Assembly (NCBI GenBank): GCA_045107045.1
Contig: JBGCFR010000027.1
Location: 70,628-134,627, forward strand
Direction: 5' to 3'
DNA length: 64,000 nucleotides
DNA from: Putridiphycobacter sp045107045
GTDB lineage: Bacteria > Bacteroidota > Bacteroidia > Flavobacteriales_D > Crocinitomicaceae
Within the stretch, counting starts at the first letter, position 1. Each line of letters opens with the position of its first letter. Of the stretch, positions 46,677-55,656 are shown piece by piece. A model generated the notes under the pieces. It saw only the letters and a list, made by a program, of their open reading frames with translations, was not told where the DNA came from and ran no database searches. The position numbers were made by a program, and so were the translations under genes.

Positions 46677-46712
46677 CTGACATCAAATTACATTTATAAG
46701 TATTTTTTAGTT

Positions 46713-46753
46713 AACCAGTGCACGAAGCAATGTCTTTGAGCACTGGTTTTTTT
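46713..46753 (+). terminator. intrinsic terminator of the DUF4397 protein gene
   Basis: 9-bp arms AACCAGTGC (46713-46721) and GCACTGGTT (46740-46748), 18-nt loop, then a T run to 46753. Confidence 0.85.
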
Positions 46754-46800
46754 GTTAAGTAAATAATCTGTATTATCGCACTATATTAATAATTCTAAAA

Positions 46801-47256
46801 ATGAAAGTAATAGTCTTTTTTACTGTAATGCTAACTATTTTAACTTCTACTTTTGCGCAATCAGATGATATGACTGTAACTAAGAGTTTTCTGATAGTTA
46901 AATCTACTAAAAGCTATCAAAGTGCGCTCAAAACAGCTAATTCTGTCAGTGAAAAATTTAAATATCAGCTCAAACTAAATGGAAATATTGAAGATAAAGA
47001 AAATGGATTAACATCACTTGATACATGTGATTGTGGAGAGCAACATGGTTACGTTCCGCGCGGTCGTTATGATGATGGGATTTATGTGAGTATTGAATAT
47101 TCGTCTTATTTCGAAGGCTTTTCGCCTGGTTACTATATAGTTGTTGTAGCAAGTGGTGCGAACAATAAACTAATAAGCACTTTAAATCAAGTTGTTTTAG
47201 AATATGATGATGCTTACATAAAAACTGCATTAGTTTACATGGGGTGTATGCATTAA
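46801..47256 (+). CDS. small secreted protein of unknown function
   Basis: 151 residues. Signal peptide ends TFAQ. The mature part starts with a possible SPOR-like strand-helix (KSFLIVKSTKSYQSALKTA), then a CDCGEQHGYVPRGRYDDG segment and a second strand-rich part (PGYYIVVVASGANN). The alternation looks like a compact alpha/beta domain, but I do not recognise it. Cys residues in CDC and at the C-terminal GCMH could pair. Monocistronic, after a terminator. Confidence 0.75.
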   Translation: MKVIVFFTVMLTILTSTFAQSDDMTVTKSFLIVKSTKSYQSALKTANSVSEKFKYQLKLNGNIEDKENGLTSLDTCDCGEQHGYVPRGRYDDGIYVSIEYSSYFEGFSPGYYIVVVASGANNKLISTLNQVVLEYDDAYIKTALVYMGCMH

Positions 47257-47546
47257 TTTTTTCAAATTTCTTTAAGAATAGAAATTTTCCTTAACTGTTT
47301 GAAAGTAAATTTTTATTAAAATTATTTGAATTTTAATAAAAAAAAACTATATTTATAATGCACTCAGAAAAAATAGATCTAAAATTTATTTTTTGTTTGT
47401 TGCTTTCTTATACATTTCTAATATTTCAAATCAATTATTTAAAATTGTTTTTTAGAAATGTAAAATTAATAACAAACATATTATTTTTTTAATTAACTTA
47501 GGTTGATATTGTTTTGATATTTAGGTTTTTGTGAATTTAATTTAAT
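47257..47546. other. AT-rich intergenic region before the PP2C pair
   Basis: 290 bp, very AT-rich, with runs of A and T. No coding frame, no strong hairpin and no clean TANNTTTG box. It presumably holds the promoter of the two phosphatase-like genes. Confidence 0.4.
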
Positions 47547-48944
47547 ATGTACAATAAGTTCAAAAATTATATGATTGGAGAAGCGTTAGCAAATGCTAAG
47601 ACTGTCTTTGATATTGCTAAACTTGAGTTATTATATAATATCATTTTAATTTATTTCATCATTTATATTTTTGGAACTATTCCAGTTTTAGTAGATAAGT
47701 ATTGGCTTATAATAATTGTTCAAGTAATCGGTTTTTCTTTCATTGTTGCTATGGCAATAGCAGTAAAAAGGTCAAAGAACATAAAACTTCCAAGAAGAAT
47801 ATGGTTCGTGTCAGGTATTGTTTTCACTTTGTCGTCAGCACTTTTAAATAGTGGACAAGCATCTTTTTTAACTTATGCTTTCTCAATGGTTAACATTGTG
47901 ATATCATTTTTATTATTAGGGAGGTTTTTAAGAAACATTGCCATTATTTACTATGTTATTTTTCTAACTATAGCAACATCAATTACTCTTGGAATTATCC
48001 CAAAAATTTTACTACCGATTGACTTGACTAAAGAACATGAGTTTTTTAGTCAATCAAATATAAATGCCATTTTAATTGCATTTGTGATGATTGCTTTTAT
48101 AATTGATCGTTTTATTAACTCCCATAAAATTGCTACAAAACAAATATTAGAGCAAAAAGAACATGTAGTCAATCAAAAAAAATTACTAGAGAAAAAGAAT
48201 GAGACTATCATTACAAGTATTGAATTGGCTACAAAAATTCAGTCTGATAAAAAAATTGATCAGTCTACTATATTAAGCTATTTTTCTGATTTCTTTCATA
48301 TTCATCTTCCTAAGGGGAATTTATCAGGGGAATTCTTCTGGGTAAAGGAATACAAAAGCACAATTTATTTTGCTATTGTTGATACTGGGGAGAATGATGT
48401 ACCAGGGGCCATGTTATCCTATATGGTAAGAAATGCATTAAATAAAGCTTTAAAAGAAGCTGAAATCGAGTCTCCGAAAAATATTTTACAATTCATTAAT
48501 AATTTTATGAAACAGAGTTTACTAAATGCTGATGGTGTTAATTCACATGTGAAAATTTCTTTGTGTCAATTTGGTTTTTTGGCAAACGAACTTCATCTAA
48601 CAGGAGTAGCTCAACCTGTTATCATTCAAAAGGCTGGCCAATTAAAAACATACTATCCTAAAAACCAAAGTTTAGATTATTTAGATAGTCGCGGAAAAGT
48701 TGATGAGGCTAAAATTCAACTTGCTAAGGGAGATATTATTTATCTATTTTCGGATGGAGTGTCAGAAGGAGGAGTAACCGCTGAAAGTCAAACTAGCGAT
48801 TACTCTAGTTTCAAATCAGTTTTATATGCTCACACTGACAAAGAAATGTCCCAAAAGAAAATACTTTTGGAACAATTTTATAAACCATTAAAGCCCGAGA
48901 ATAGGCAAACAGATGATATTACAATTGTAGGTTTAAAAATATAA
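47547..48944 (+). CDS. membrane protein with SpoIIE/PP2C-like domain (copy 1, altered active site)
   Basis: 465 residues. N-terminal half has about six hydrophobic helices (residues about 28-190), then a coiled coil (about 195-230) and a C-terminal PP2C/SpoIIE-like domain. The usual GDFY metal motif reads SGEFFW (E262 for Asp). The usual ADCTGHGVPGA reads VDTGENDVPGA: D279 is kept but the metal-loop Gly is E282 followed by N283. SDGV and TDDIT at the C-terminus are kept. It may be a weak or inactive phosphatase with a sensor role. Tandem paralogue 2 bp downstream. Confidence 0.82.
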   Translation: MYNKFKNYMIGEALANAKTVFDIAKLELLYNIILIYFIIYIFGTIPVLVDKYWLIIIVQVIGFSFIVAMAIAVKRSKNIKLPRRIWFVSGIVFTLSSALLNSGQASFLTYAFSMVNIVISFLLLGRFLRNIAIIYYVIFLTIATSITLGIIPKILLPIDLTKEHEFFSQSNINAILIAFVMIAFIIDRFINSHKIATKQILEQKEHVVNQKKLLEKKNETIITSIELATKIQSDKKIDQSTILSYFSDFFHIHLPKGNLSGEFFWVKEYKSTIYFAIVDTGENDVPGAMLSYMVRNALNKALKEAEIESPKNILQFINNFMKQSLLNADGVNSHVKISLCQFGFLANELHLTGVAQPVIIQKAGQLKTYYPKNQSLDYLDSRGKVDEAKIQLAKGDIIYLFSDGVSEGGVTAESQTSDYSSFKSVLYAHTDKEMSQKKILLEQFYKPLKPENRQTDDITIVGLKI

Positions 48945-48946
48945 GA

Positions 48947-50350
48947 ATGATAAGCAACTTATACATAAAAGTAAAAGATTATATTCTAGGAGCATCACTT
49001 GAAGCTGAGAAGGATTTATTTGAAAAAGTGAAAATTGAATTAATATTTAATTTGGCTTTACTATTTTCAATCATCTACTGCTTAGGGTTTATAAAATTAA
49101 TAGTGAATGGCTATTGGTATATTCTGGTATCAAGACTTGTGGGAGTTATTTTAATTGCCACTTTATTTGTTTTTTTGAAAAAGACTAAGCACTATTCTGT
49201 TCCAGTCATAGTTTGGGTGTTTACTATTGCGTTGTTAGGACTTCAAGGATTATTTATTTCCGACGGACATCTTACTTATGCTAGCCTGGGATTTGCACTA
49301 TTAAATGTGGCTATGGCAGTATTGATGTTAAACAGGGTACTTAAAATAGTGTTTTTCATCTATTACTTAATTTTTATTTCTTATAGTTTGGCAGTAACCT
49401 ATCAATTATTGCCGTCATTACGTATAGGGGCAAATTTTTTCTACGATCAGAATTTTTTTCAAAGTAATATCCTCTTTTCTTTAACTCCCTTCTTTTTATT
49501 AATTTATGTTTTGTACTCTTTTGTAACCTATGAGTATAAGGTGAAAATGATTTTGACTACCCAAATTGATAGTATTGTAAAACAAGAAGAAAAAATTGAG
49601 TCTGCTAATGCATCAATGTATAAGAGTATTCAATTCGCAAGTAAAATTCAGAAAGCATTTTTACCTGATTTAGATTCTTTTAGAAATTATTTTCAAGATA
49701 ATTTTGTATTCCTGAAGCCGAAATATGAATTGTCTGGTGACTTTTATTGGTCTTGTGACTATAATGATTGCTTTTACATGGCCATCATAGACTCATCAGA
49801 AAATAATATTTCGGGGGCAATTGTGAGTTCAATATATTTTGATGCCTTGGATTTTGCAGTAACGAAAAGAGATATGACATCAACTAACGATATTCTTTGC
49901 TATTTAAATCAATTTATTAAAGAAAAGGCAGACATTAAGAATATTAAATACGGCATCAATATCTCAATTATTAAAATTGATGTTGAAAAGCATCACATTC
50001 ATTTTTCTTCGGAAAAAAATGCCCTATACTTTGCCAAAAGTGATAAAAAAGTAATAAGACATTATCGTGCAGAATCAATAAGTGAAAATGATAGCTGTAT
50101 TCAATATAGAGAAGATATTATTGACTTTAAGAAAAATGATATTTTGTATTTGACATCTGATGGATTTGCCAATCAATTTGAAGGTTTTGATAATTTTAAA
50201 TTTAAAGAAAGCGTATTAAAAGGCTTTCTGATGACAATTAAACAAGAGCCTTTAAATGTTCAAAAAAAATTATTACAAAATAAACTAACAATGTGGAATA
50301 AAGGAAGTTTCCAATCGGATGATGTTTGTATGATTGGAATCAAGTTTTAG
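48947..50350 (+). CDS. membrane protein with SpoIIE/PP2C-like domain (copy 2, altered active site)
   Basis: 467 residues, same layout as the preceding gene: N-terminal membrane helices, coiled coil near KQEEKIESANASMYKSIQFAS-like segment, and PP2C/SpoIIE-like domain. Here the first metal Asp is kept (SGD265FYW), but the second motif is IIDSSENNISGA with D282, E285 and N286, the same E-N replacement seen in copy 1. The C-terminal SDG and SDDVC acids remain. No dedicated kinase, anti-sigma factor or STAS antagonist gene is adjacent. Confidence 0.82.
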   Translation: MISNLYIKVKDYILGASLEAEKDLFEKVKIELIFNLALLFSIIYCLGFIKLIVNGYWYILVSRLVGVILIATLFVFLKKTKHYSVPVIVWVFTIALLGLQGLFISDGHLTYASLGFALLNVAMAVLMLNRVLKIVFFIYYLIFISYSLAVTYQLLPSLRIGANFFYDQNFFQSNILFSLTPFFLLIYVLYSFVTYEYKVKMILTTQIDSIVKQEEKIESANASMYKSIQFASKIQKAFLPDLDSFRNYFQDNFVFLKPKYELSGDFYWSCDYNDCFYMAIIDSSENNISGAIVSSIYFDALDFAVTKRDMTSTNDILCYLNQFIKEKADIKNIKYGINISIIKIDVEKHHIHFSSEKNALYFAKSDKKVIRHYRAESISENDSCIQYREDIIDFKKNDILYLTSDGFANQFEGFDNFKFKESVLKGFLMTIKQEPLNVQKKLLQNKLTMWNKGSFQSDDVCMIGIKF

Positions 50351-50421
50351 AATTAGATAAACACTTTAATAGGAAGGATTGATTGAGGTAATTAGTAGAA
50401 TAGTTAAAGTCTATTTAGTAG

Positions 50422-50811
50422 TTAGGCATTGCGCAATTGAGTAAAATTAAGGCTTGTAAACGCAATACCTGTAAAGAAATAGACAATTGTAAATAAAGTG
50501 AAACCATCTTCAGCATTTAAAAAATAAAATGCAACTATAAAGCATAGTGCAAAAAATAATTGGCAAGCCATAATTCGTAAAATAATTTTTAGGGGTGTGA
50601 AACCTTTCTTCTTAAGATTGTTCTCTAATACTAAAGAGAGGATTAAAGGCAATAGGCCAGCGCCGGACCCAACAAGAGATATGAGTAATCCTAATTCAAA
50701 AACTGAAAATAAACCTGTTCCATGGTAAGAATTTTCTAGAACTGCACATAAAAAACCACCTACAAAAATGGTCAAAATCCAATTCAAAAAAATTCTAGTT
50801 TTAGTAATCAC
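50422..50811 (-). CDS. small integral membrane protein of unknown function
   Basis: 129 residues with four hydrophobic segments (about 9-25, 38-60, 75-100, 105-125), so a four-helix membrane protein. No polar motif that points to transport or catalysis. It starts 2 bp after the stop of the secreted Lys-rich protein gene and is likely co-transcribed with it. Confidence 0.7.
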   Translation of the reverse strand: MITKTRIFLNWILTIFVGGFLCAVLENSYHGTGLFSVFELGLLISLVGSGAGLLPLILSLVLENNLKKKGFTPLKIILRIMACQLFFALCFIVAFYFLNAEDGFTLFTIVYFFTGIAFTSLNFTQLRNA

Positions 50812-50813
50812 TA

Positions 50814-51893
50814 TTATTTAATAATTACAGCAGATTGCGGTTTCTTCTTATCTGTCCTTGACTTTTTTTGTTTCTTGACTCTGCCTTGTTTTTTCTTTTT
50901 ATCAGAATCTGGCTTTTTGTCGCCATTCTCAATGTTAACCGCCACATGTTTTTCACCACTTCCTGCTGATCCCTCACCAGTGGGATCTTCCCATTTCTTT
51001 TTTTCTACCTTAAATTTAGTTTCACCTGTTTTAGGATCAGTATAAAATACTTTTGTTGTTTTTTCACTTTTATTACCAACCTGAATATCCTTTTGATATT
51101 TCCAATGTCCATCCTTCCAATAATATGCATCATACGTAAGGTCAGGAATATAGTATTCATACATACCCTCCAAGCCTTTGTTTTCAGGAGCTAGATGGTC
51201 AAACACAATTTTTCCAATTTCTGGGATGAATTTAACACTAACATTAGCTTGCTCTGAATATTCAAAAAAGACACGACGCTGTAGTTGTCTATTTGCATCT
51301 TCATCTTCAAACAGAGGGTAGCCAATTCTTAGTTTGCTCCCTTTAAACCAAAATACATCTAACAATTTTTTATTACTACTTTTTCTTCCTCCATTGTAAC
51401 CCATAATAGTATAGAGGGTTTTATTACCAACTTTAACTGCCACAATTTTATAATATAAGGCACCATACCACTTGTTGGGTGTTAACATATTGGTTGGTTT
51501 TGGTGGTATTGAGTATTTGTCTTCTTTAAATTCAATTATTGATTGTTTTTTTGATCCTCTTGATTTTCTAAAGAGTATACAATAATGACTGTGTTCTAAA
51601 TTATTATTTTCAACATTCCAATTGAACAATCTAAATTCCCCATCAGGAGACTTTATGGTAGACATACTGGTTATTTTGTTGAAGGGATATTCTAAAATAC
51701 CATTTATTTCCCCCAAATCTTTAACTGCTTGATACAGGTCAATATTATGTAATTCACGCTCAGAATCAGTCTTGGAATCTCTGACTTGTTTTAAAAGAAT
51801 AACTAATTCTTCTTCAGCCGCAATTAGGTCAGCCTCATTTTGACTATAAACTGCAGAGGTATAAAAACATAATATAATAAGGACTAGTTTCAT
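50814..51893 (-). CDS. secreted protein with Lys-rich tail, unknown function
   Basis: 359 residues. Signal peptide ends AVYSQ. A globular part (about 20-270) has SIPPKPTNMLTPNKWYGALYY and LYTIMGYNGGRKSSNKKLLD, a pattern I have seen in Bacteroidota proteins without known role. The last 45 residues are rich in Lys (KKKKQGRVKKQKKSR), suggesting interaction with anionic polymers or membranes. A -7 box TAAATTTG (51912-51905) sits 12 bp upstream. Confidence 0.75.
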   Translation of the reverse strand: MKLVLIILCFYTSAVYSQNEADLIAAEEELVILLKQVRDSKTDSERELHNIDLYQAVKDLGEINGILEYPFNKITSMSTIKSPDGEFRLFNWNVENNNLEHSHYCILFRKSRGSKKQSIIEFKEDKYSIPPKPTNMLTPNKWYGALYYKIVAVKVGNKTLYTIMGYNGGRKSSNKKLLDVFWFKGSKLRIGYPLFEDEDANRQLQRRVFFEYSEQANVSVKFIPEIGKIVFDHLAPENKGLEGMYEYYIPDLTYDAYYWKDGHWKYQKDIQVGNKSEKTTKVFYTDPKTGETKFKVEKKKWEDPTGEGSAGSGEKHVAVNIENGDKKPDSDKKKKQGRVKKQKKSRTDKKKPQSAVIIK

Positions 51894-51904
51894 AGTTTAA
51901 TAAC

Positions 51905-51912
51905 CAAATTTA
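51905..51912 (-). promoter_or_regulatory. -7 promoter box before the Lys-rich secreted protein gene
   Basis: Minus-strand TAAATTTG, exact TANNTTTG match, between menA and this gene, so the pair downstream may be transcribed separately from the menA operon. Confidence 0.45.
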
Positions 51913-51940
51913 GAGATAATGTCACAAATTTCGGGCCTCT

Positions 51941-52852
51941 TTATGATTTAATCATGTTAATTATGATGAACCAAACAATGCTGAGCCCAAAACTTGTTAA
52001 TGCAACAATTTTAAGCTGTGGATCAAATGATTTATAATTTTCAGCTTTTTTGATTGTTAAAAGATGGCGGACATGGAGTATTACAAAAAATACTAGGGCA
52101 CTTGCAAAACTATAAATAATGGATGTTTTATTCTGAAGAAAAGCGAATGTAAAAAGAGATATATAAGCCACTATAAATAGTGTAAAATGATACTTTTTGG
52201 CTCTTGCTAATCCCATTTTAACCACCAAAGTATTTTTATTCGAAGCCCTATCATTATCAATGTCCCGCATGTTGTTTAAGTTTAATACAGCTGTGCTGAA
52301 ACAACCTATTCCGATAGCCGGTAATAGGATCAATAATTCTAATGTTTGTGTTTGGAGATAATATGTACCAAGAACACCTACTAGACCAAAGAAAATAAAA
52401 ACGAATAGGTCACCTAAGCCATGATATCCATATGCTTTTTTTCCAATAGTATACTTGATAGCTGCTAAAATTGCACTTAAACCTAATACAACAAAAACGG
52501 TCACAATAATTGGGTTTGATAAGGATATAAATACTAACAACAATCCAAGTCCAAGTGACAGTATGCTAAAAATAATTACCGCATTTAGCATGGCTCGTTT
52601 ACTGATAGCACCACTCTGAATTGCTCTTATTGGTCCAAGTCTATGTTCATTGTCTGTTCCTTTTACACCATCACCATAATCATTTGCTAGGTTTGACAGA
52701 ATTTGAAGCAAAATAGTGACTAAAATACTGAGAAAAAAAATAGTTGTATTAAAACAATTATTCATAATTGCTAAACAATTGCCCATAAAAATGGTACTTA
52801 ATGCTAGAGGTAAAGTACGCAATCTAAAAGCGGAAATCCAATGTTTTAACAT
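51941..52852 (-). CDS. menA: 1,4-dihydroxy-2-naphthoate polyprenyltransferase
   Basis: 303-residue UbiA-family membrane enzyme with about eight to nine helices. First Asp-rich motif N-L-A-N-D-Y-G-D (in the ILSNLANDYGDGVKGTDNEHRLGP region) and second N-N-M-R-D-I-D-N-D. MenA prenylates and decarboxylates 1,4-dihydroxy-2-naphthoate to demethylmenaquinone. It follows an SDR and yebC in one minus-strand operon; menC is at 35066-36067. Confidence 0.93.
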   Translation of the reverse strand: MLKHWISAFRLRTLPLALSTIFMGNCLAIMNNCFNTTIFFLSILVTILLQILSNLANDYGDGVKGTDNEHRLGPIRAIQSGAISKRAMLNAVIIFSILSLGLGLLLVFISLSNPIIVTVFVVLGLSAILAAIKYTIGKKAYGYHGLGDLFVFIFFGLVGVLGTYYLQTQTLELLILLPAIGIGCFSTAVLNLNNMRDIDNDRASNKNTLVVKMGLARAKKYHFTLFIVAYISLFTFAFLQNKTSIIYSFASALVFFVILHVRHLLTIKKAENYKSFDPQLKIVALTSFGLSIVWFIIINMIKS

Positions 52853-52873
52853 ATCAAAAAATGAGTTCCAAAG

Positions 52874-53635
52874 TTATGATAATTGACGATCAGTATAAAA
52901 ACTATTGGCTTGTGCAGTTGATGTTAGTACAAGGTCATTAATACAGAGGTGTTTTGGTAAAGTAGTGGAGTAATAGATAATACTAGCAACATCTTCAGCT
53001 GACATTACATCAAATCCTTCATATACTTTCTTTGCCATCTCTTTATCACCATGAAAACGGACTTCCGAAAACTCAGTTTCAGCCATGCCTGGGCAAATTT
53101 GGGTGACTTTAATGCCATCTTTTAGTAAATCAATTCGCATGGCCTGAGAAATAGCATCAACAGCATGTTTGCTTGCGCAGTAAACATTGCCATTTTCATA
53201 GACTTCTTTTCCTGCTGTTGAGCCAATATTTATGATATGGCCAGCGTCACTGTTTTTTACATAGGGAATAAGAGCTTTAGATACATATAGTAAACCTTTG
53301 ATATTTGTGTCAATCATTTTATCCCAATCCTCGGTATCTCCGTCTTGCCAATGACCCAGGCCACTCGCCAAACCTGCATTATTAATTAGTATGTCAATAG
53401 TTTGCCATTCAGCTGGTAGGTCAGAAAGATGCTTTTTTACACTTGCTTTATCTCTAATGTCAAAACTAAGTGGTAAAACTTCAATGCCGAAAGTTTTTAA
53501 TTCTATTGCTAAAGTGTTCAACCTGTTTTGACGACGACCAGTGATGATAAGGTTGTGACCATTTTCGGCAAAAATATATGCACTAGCTTTTCCAATTCCA
53601 CTAGTGGCACCTGTAATTAAAACAGTTTTTCTCAT
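52874..53635 (-). CDS. short-chain dehydrogenase (YdfG-like, NADP-dependent)
   Basis: 253-residue classical SDR. Cofactor motif T-G-A-T-S-G-I-G, ITGRRQNRL (Arg pair favours NADP), NNAG, Ser in INIGSTAGKE and catalytic Y-C-A-S-K. The sequence ICPGMAETEFSEVRF matches the YdfG/3-hydroxy acid dehydrogenase branch, which oxidises L-allo-threonine, serine or 3-hydroxy acids. Its start overlaps the yebC stop by 4 nt; menA follows 21 bp downstream. Confidence 0.9.
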   Translation of the reverse strand: MRKTVLITGATSGIGKASAYIFAENGHNLIITGRRQNRLNTLAIELKTFGIEVLPLSFDIRDKASVKKHLSDLPAEWQTIDILINNAGLASGLGHWQDGDTEDWDKMIDTNIKGLLYVSKALIPYVKNSDAGHIINIGSTAGKEVYENGNVYCASKHAVDAISQAMRIDLLKDGIKVTQICPGMAETEFSEVRFHGDKEMAKKVYEGFDVMSAEDVASIIYYSTTLPKHLCINDLVLTSTAQANSFYTDRQLS

Positions 53636-54345
53636 TGTTCAACCATATTATGGAATACATTGTTAACGTCCTCATCATCATCTAGCCTTTCCAATAGTTT
53701 TTCAACATCAGCTTTTTGTTCTTCGGTTAATTCCTTCATGACTTGAGGAATGCGTTCAAAACCGGACGAAATTATTTCAATCTTTCTATTTTCTAATTCT
53801 TTTTGAATGTCACCAAAACTGTTAAAGGGTGCATAAATAACAATCCCTTCTTCGTCATCAAAAACTTCTTCAGCTCCAAAATCTATTAATTCAAGCTCAA
53901 GTTCTTCTGGATCAATATTCTCTTTATTAATGGTAAAATTACAACTATGATCAAACATAAACTCAACAGAGCCCTGTGTACCCATATTACCATCACATTT
54001 GTTAAAGTGTGATCTGACATTAGCAACAGTACGGTTATTATTATCTGTGGCTGTTTCTACAAGAATAGCAATGCCATGAGGTGCATATCCTTCAAATAGT
54101 ACTTCTTTATAGTCTGAGGTGTCCTTGTCACTTGCTTTTTTTATTGCCCTTTCAACATTATCCTTGGGCATGTTAACTGACTTGGCATTTTGGATAATAG
54201 CTCTTAATCTTGAGTTTGAATCCGGATCCGGACCACCTTCTTTAACAGCCATGACAATATCTTTTCCAATACGGGTAAATGCTTTAGACATTGCCGACCA
54301 ACGCTTTAATTTTCTACCTTTTCTGAATTCAAATGCTCTTCCCAT
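53632..54345 (-). CDS. yebC: YebC/PmpR (TACO1) family protein
   Basis: 237 residues. Begins MGRAFEFRKGRKLKRW, then GGPDPDSNSRLRAII, NMPKDNVERAIKKA and EGYAPHGIAILVE, the signature blocks of the family. Older literature treats it as a transcription regulator; recent work links the family to translation of proline-rich stretches. The C-terminus is acidic (LDDDEDVNNVF). First gene of the yebC-SDR-menA operon; -7 box TATATTTG at 54373-54366. Confidence 0.95.
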   Translation of the reverse strand: MGRAFEFRKGRKLKRWSAMSKAFTRIGKDIVMAVKEGGPDPDSNSRLRAIIQNAKSVNMPKDNVERAIKKASDKDTSDYKEVLFEGYAPHGIAILVETATDNNNRTVANVRSHFNKCDGNMGTQGSVEFMFDHSCNFTINKENIDPEELELELIDFGAEEVFDDEEGIVIYAPFNSFGDIQKELENRKIEIISSGFERIPQVMKELTEEQKADVEKLLERLDDDEDVNNVFHNMVEQ

Positions 54346-54365
54346 AAATCTTATTTATCGAAAAC

Positions 54366-54373
54366 AAATATAG
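54366..54373 (-). promoter_or_regulatory. -7 promoter box of the yebC operon
   Basis: Minus-strand TATATTTG, exact match; a TTG at 54392-54390 lies 16 bp upstream, slightly short for the -33 box. Confidence 0.55.
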
Positions 54374-54390
54374 TAAATATCTTAACCACA

Positions 54391-54425
54391 AAAAAAAAGT
54401 AAGTCTTTTAGAACTTACCTTTTTA
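54391..54425 (-). terminator. intrinsic terminator of the lipoprotein gene upstream of yebC
   Basis: Hairpin of GTAAGT (54400-54405) and ACTTAC (54414-54419), followed on the minus strand by nine T (54399-54391). It overlaps the possible -33 box of yebC. Confidence 0.75.
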
Positions 54426-54464
54426 ACTATATATAAAGAAAAAAAATTTGATTATAATTACTTT

Positions 54465-55475
54465 TTACGGTAGATTTTCAATTAGTGCATCTAATACATC
54501 AGATGTTGTAGCTACCATGTTAATCGTATAAGTTTGATTTTGAACTGGTGTAACATCTAGTAGTCCATAAAAAAGTTGCCCATTTTCAACAGAAATTACA
54601 ACAATATTCATTGGCACATCAGCTAAATGAGTTTCTTGAATTACACTATTTGAAATTGATCCCCAACCCTGAACGCCAGTTGGCCAAACTGAGTTTTGAT
54701 TTTTAAATACTGCAAAAGCATTTGTGTTTGTATTATCTAAATTTGAGAGCCCAGTTAAGTTAAATGTGCAATCGAAGTAGTTAGTTGATAAAAACACATC
54801 AATATTACCCCATCCTAAAGAATCTAAATTGATAGAATAAGTGTCATCCGCTGAATTGAATGTAAATCCGCTTGCTGGCCATTGTGTATTCGGTCCACCA
54901 TTCATTATTGAATCTACAACCTCCCATGGTGCATTGTTTTCATCTGGTCCAGCCAAAAATAATTCCATATTTGGATCTTGTGCCTGTGCTGGAATTTTCA
55001 AATCCACTAAAGCACCATTGGTTACAATTAATGGACTTCCATTTTGAGTTGCCTCCATGAAGAATTGCCCACCAGAATTTAGAACCTGTGTACCGCTTAC
55101 AGGATAGATTCCTGTTTTAATAATTTCTTTTGTTGTATAAACTTCTTTTACCTTAATATTAATAGTTCCTGCTGCTAGTGAATTATCAGCATAAGAAAAA
55201 GCGTTTGCAGGAATAGTTAGTATCGAACCTTTTTGAGTTGTAAAAGTACCTCCAGTATTGGCTTGAAATTGGAATTGGTCAGGTTGAACAGACCAAGTAT
55301 TTAAATACTGTTGCACATTTGCAAACGAAGCACCAGAAGGGTTATTGTTTGATACTGATGGCGATTTAGCTGTAATGTTTTTACTTGATTCGCTATTTTG
55401 CGTGATTTTCTCCTTGTTACAAGACCAGAAAACTATTGAAATAATTAGAATTGAAAGGGTTAATAGATTTTTCAT
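54465..55475 (-). CDS. lipoprotein of unknown function with ZU5-like region
   Basis: 336 residues. Lipobox IVFWSC (Cys at about 19). The region from about residue 75 has TTQKGSILTIPANAFSYAD and AAGTINIKVKEVYTT, a pattern similar to ZU5-like beta-sandwiches common in Bacteroidota surface proteins. A second part contains NIDVFLSTNYFDCTFNL. No enzyme motif. Envelope lipoprotein, monocistronic, with a terminator right behind it. Confidence 0.75.
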   Translation of the reverse strand: MKNLLTLSILIISIVFWSCNKEKITQNSESSKNITAKSPSVSNNNPSGASFANVQQYLNTWSVQPDQFQFQANTGGTFTTQKGSILTIPANAFSYADNSLAAGTINIKVKEVYTTKEIIKTGIYPVSGTQVLNSGGQFFMEATQNGSPLIVTNGALVDLKIPAQAQDPNMELFLAGPDENNAPWEVVDSIMNGGPNTQWPASGFTFNSADDTYSINLDSLGWGNIDVFLSTNYFDCTFNLTGLSNLDNTNTNAFAVFKNQNSVWPTGVQGWGSISNSVIQETHLADVPMNIVVISVENGQLFYGLLDVTPVQNQTYTINMVATTSDVLDALIENLP

Positions 55476-55656
55476 GACGTTTAAGATTAGTTACTCTTAA
55501 GACATTACAAAAAAATCAATAGTTGCCTTGCTTTATTTCAAAACTGAAAATAATTTTAGTTAAACTGCTTATTTATATTTATTTATGTTGTCAAATTATT
55601 ATGTAAAGTTTTTTAGCATGACTGAACAAAATATCAATTTCATTAAAAATGATGGT

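Noticed and set aside
47257..47546. Small RNA or hidden gene in the AT-rich gap
   Set aside because: No hairpin with GC pairs, no promoter box and no frame; only A/T runs.
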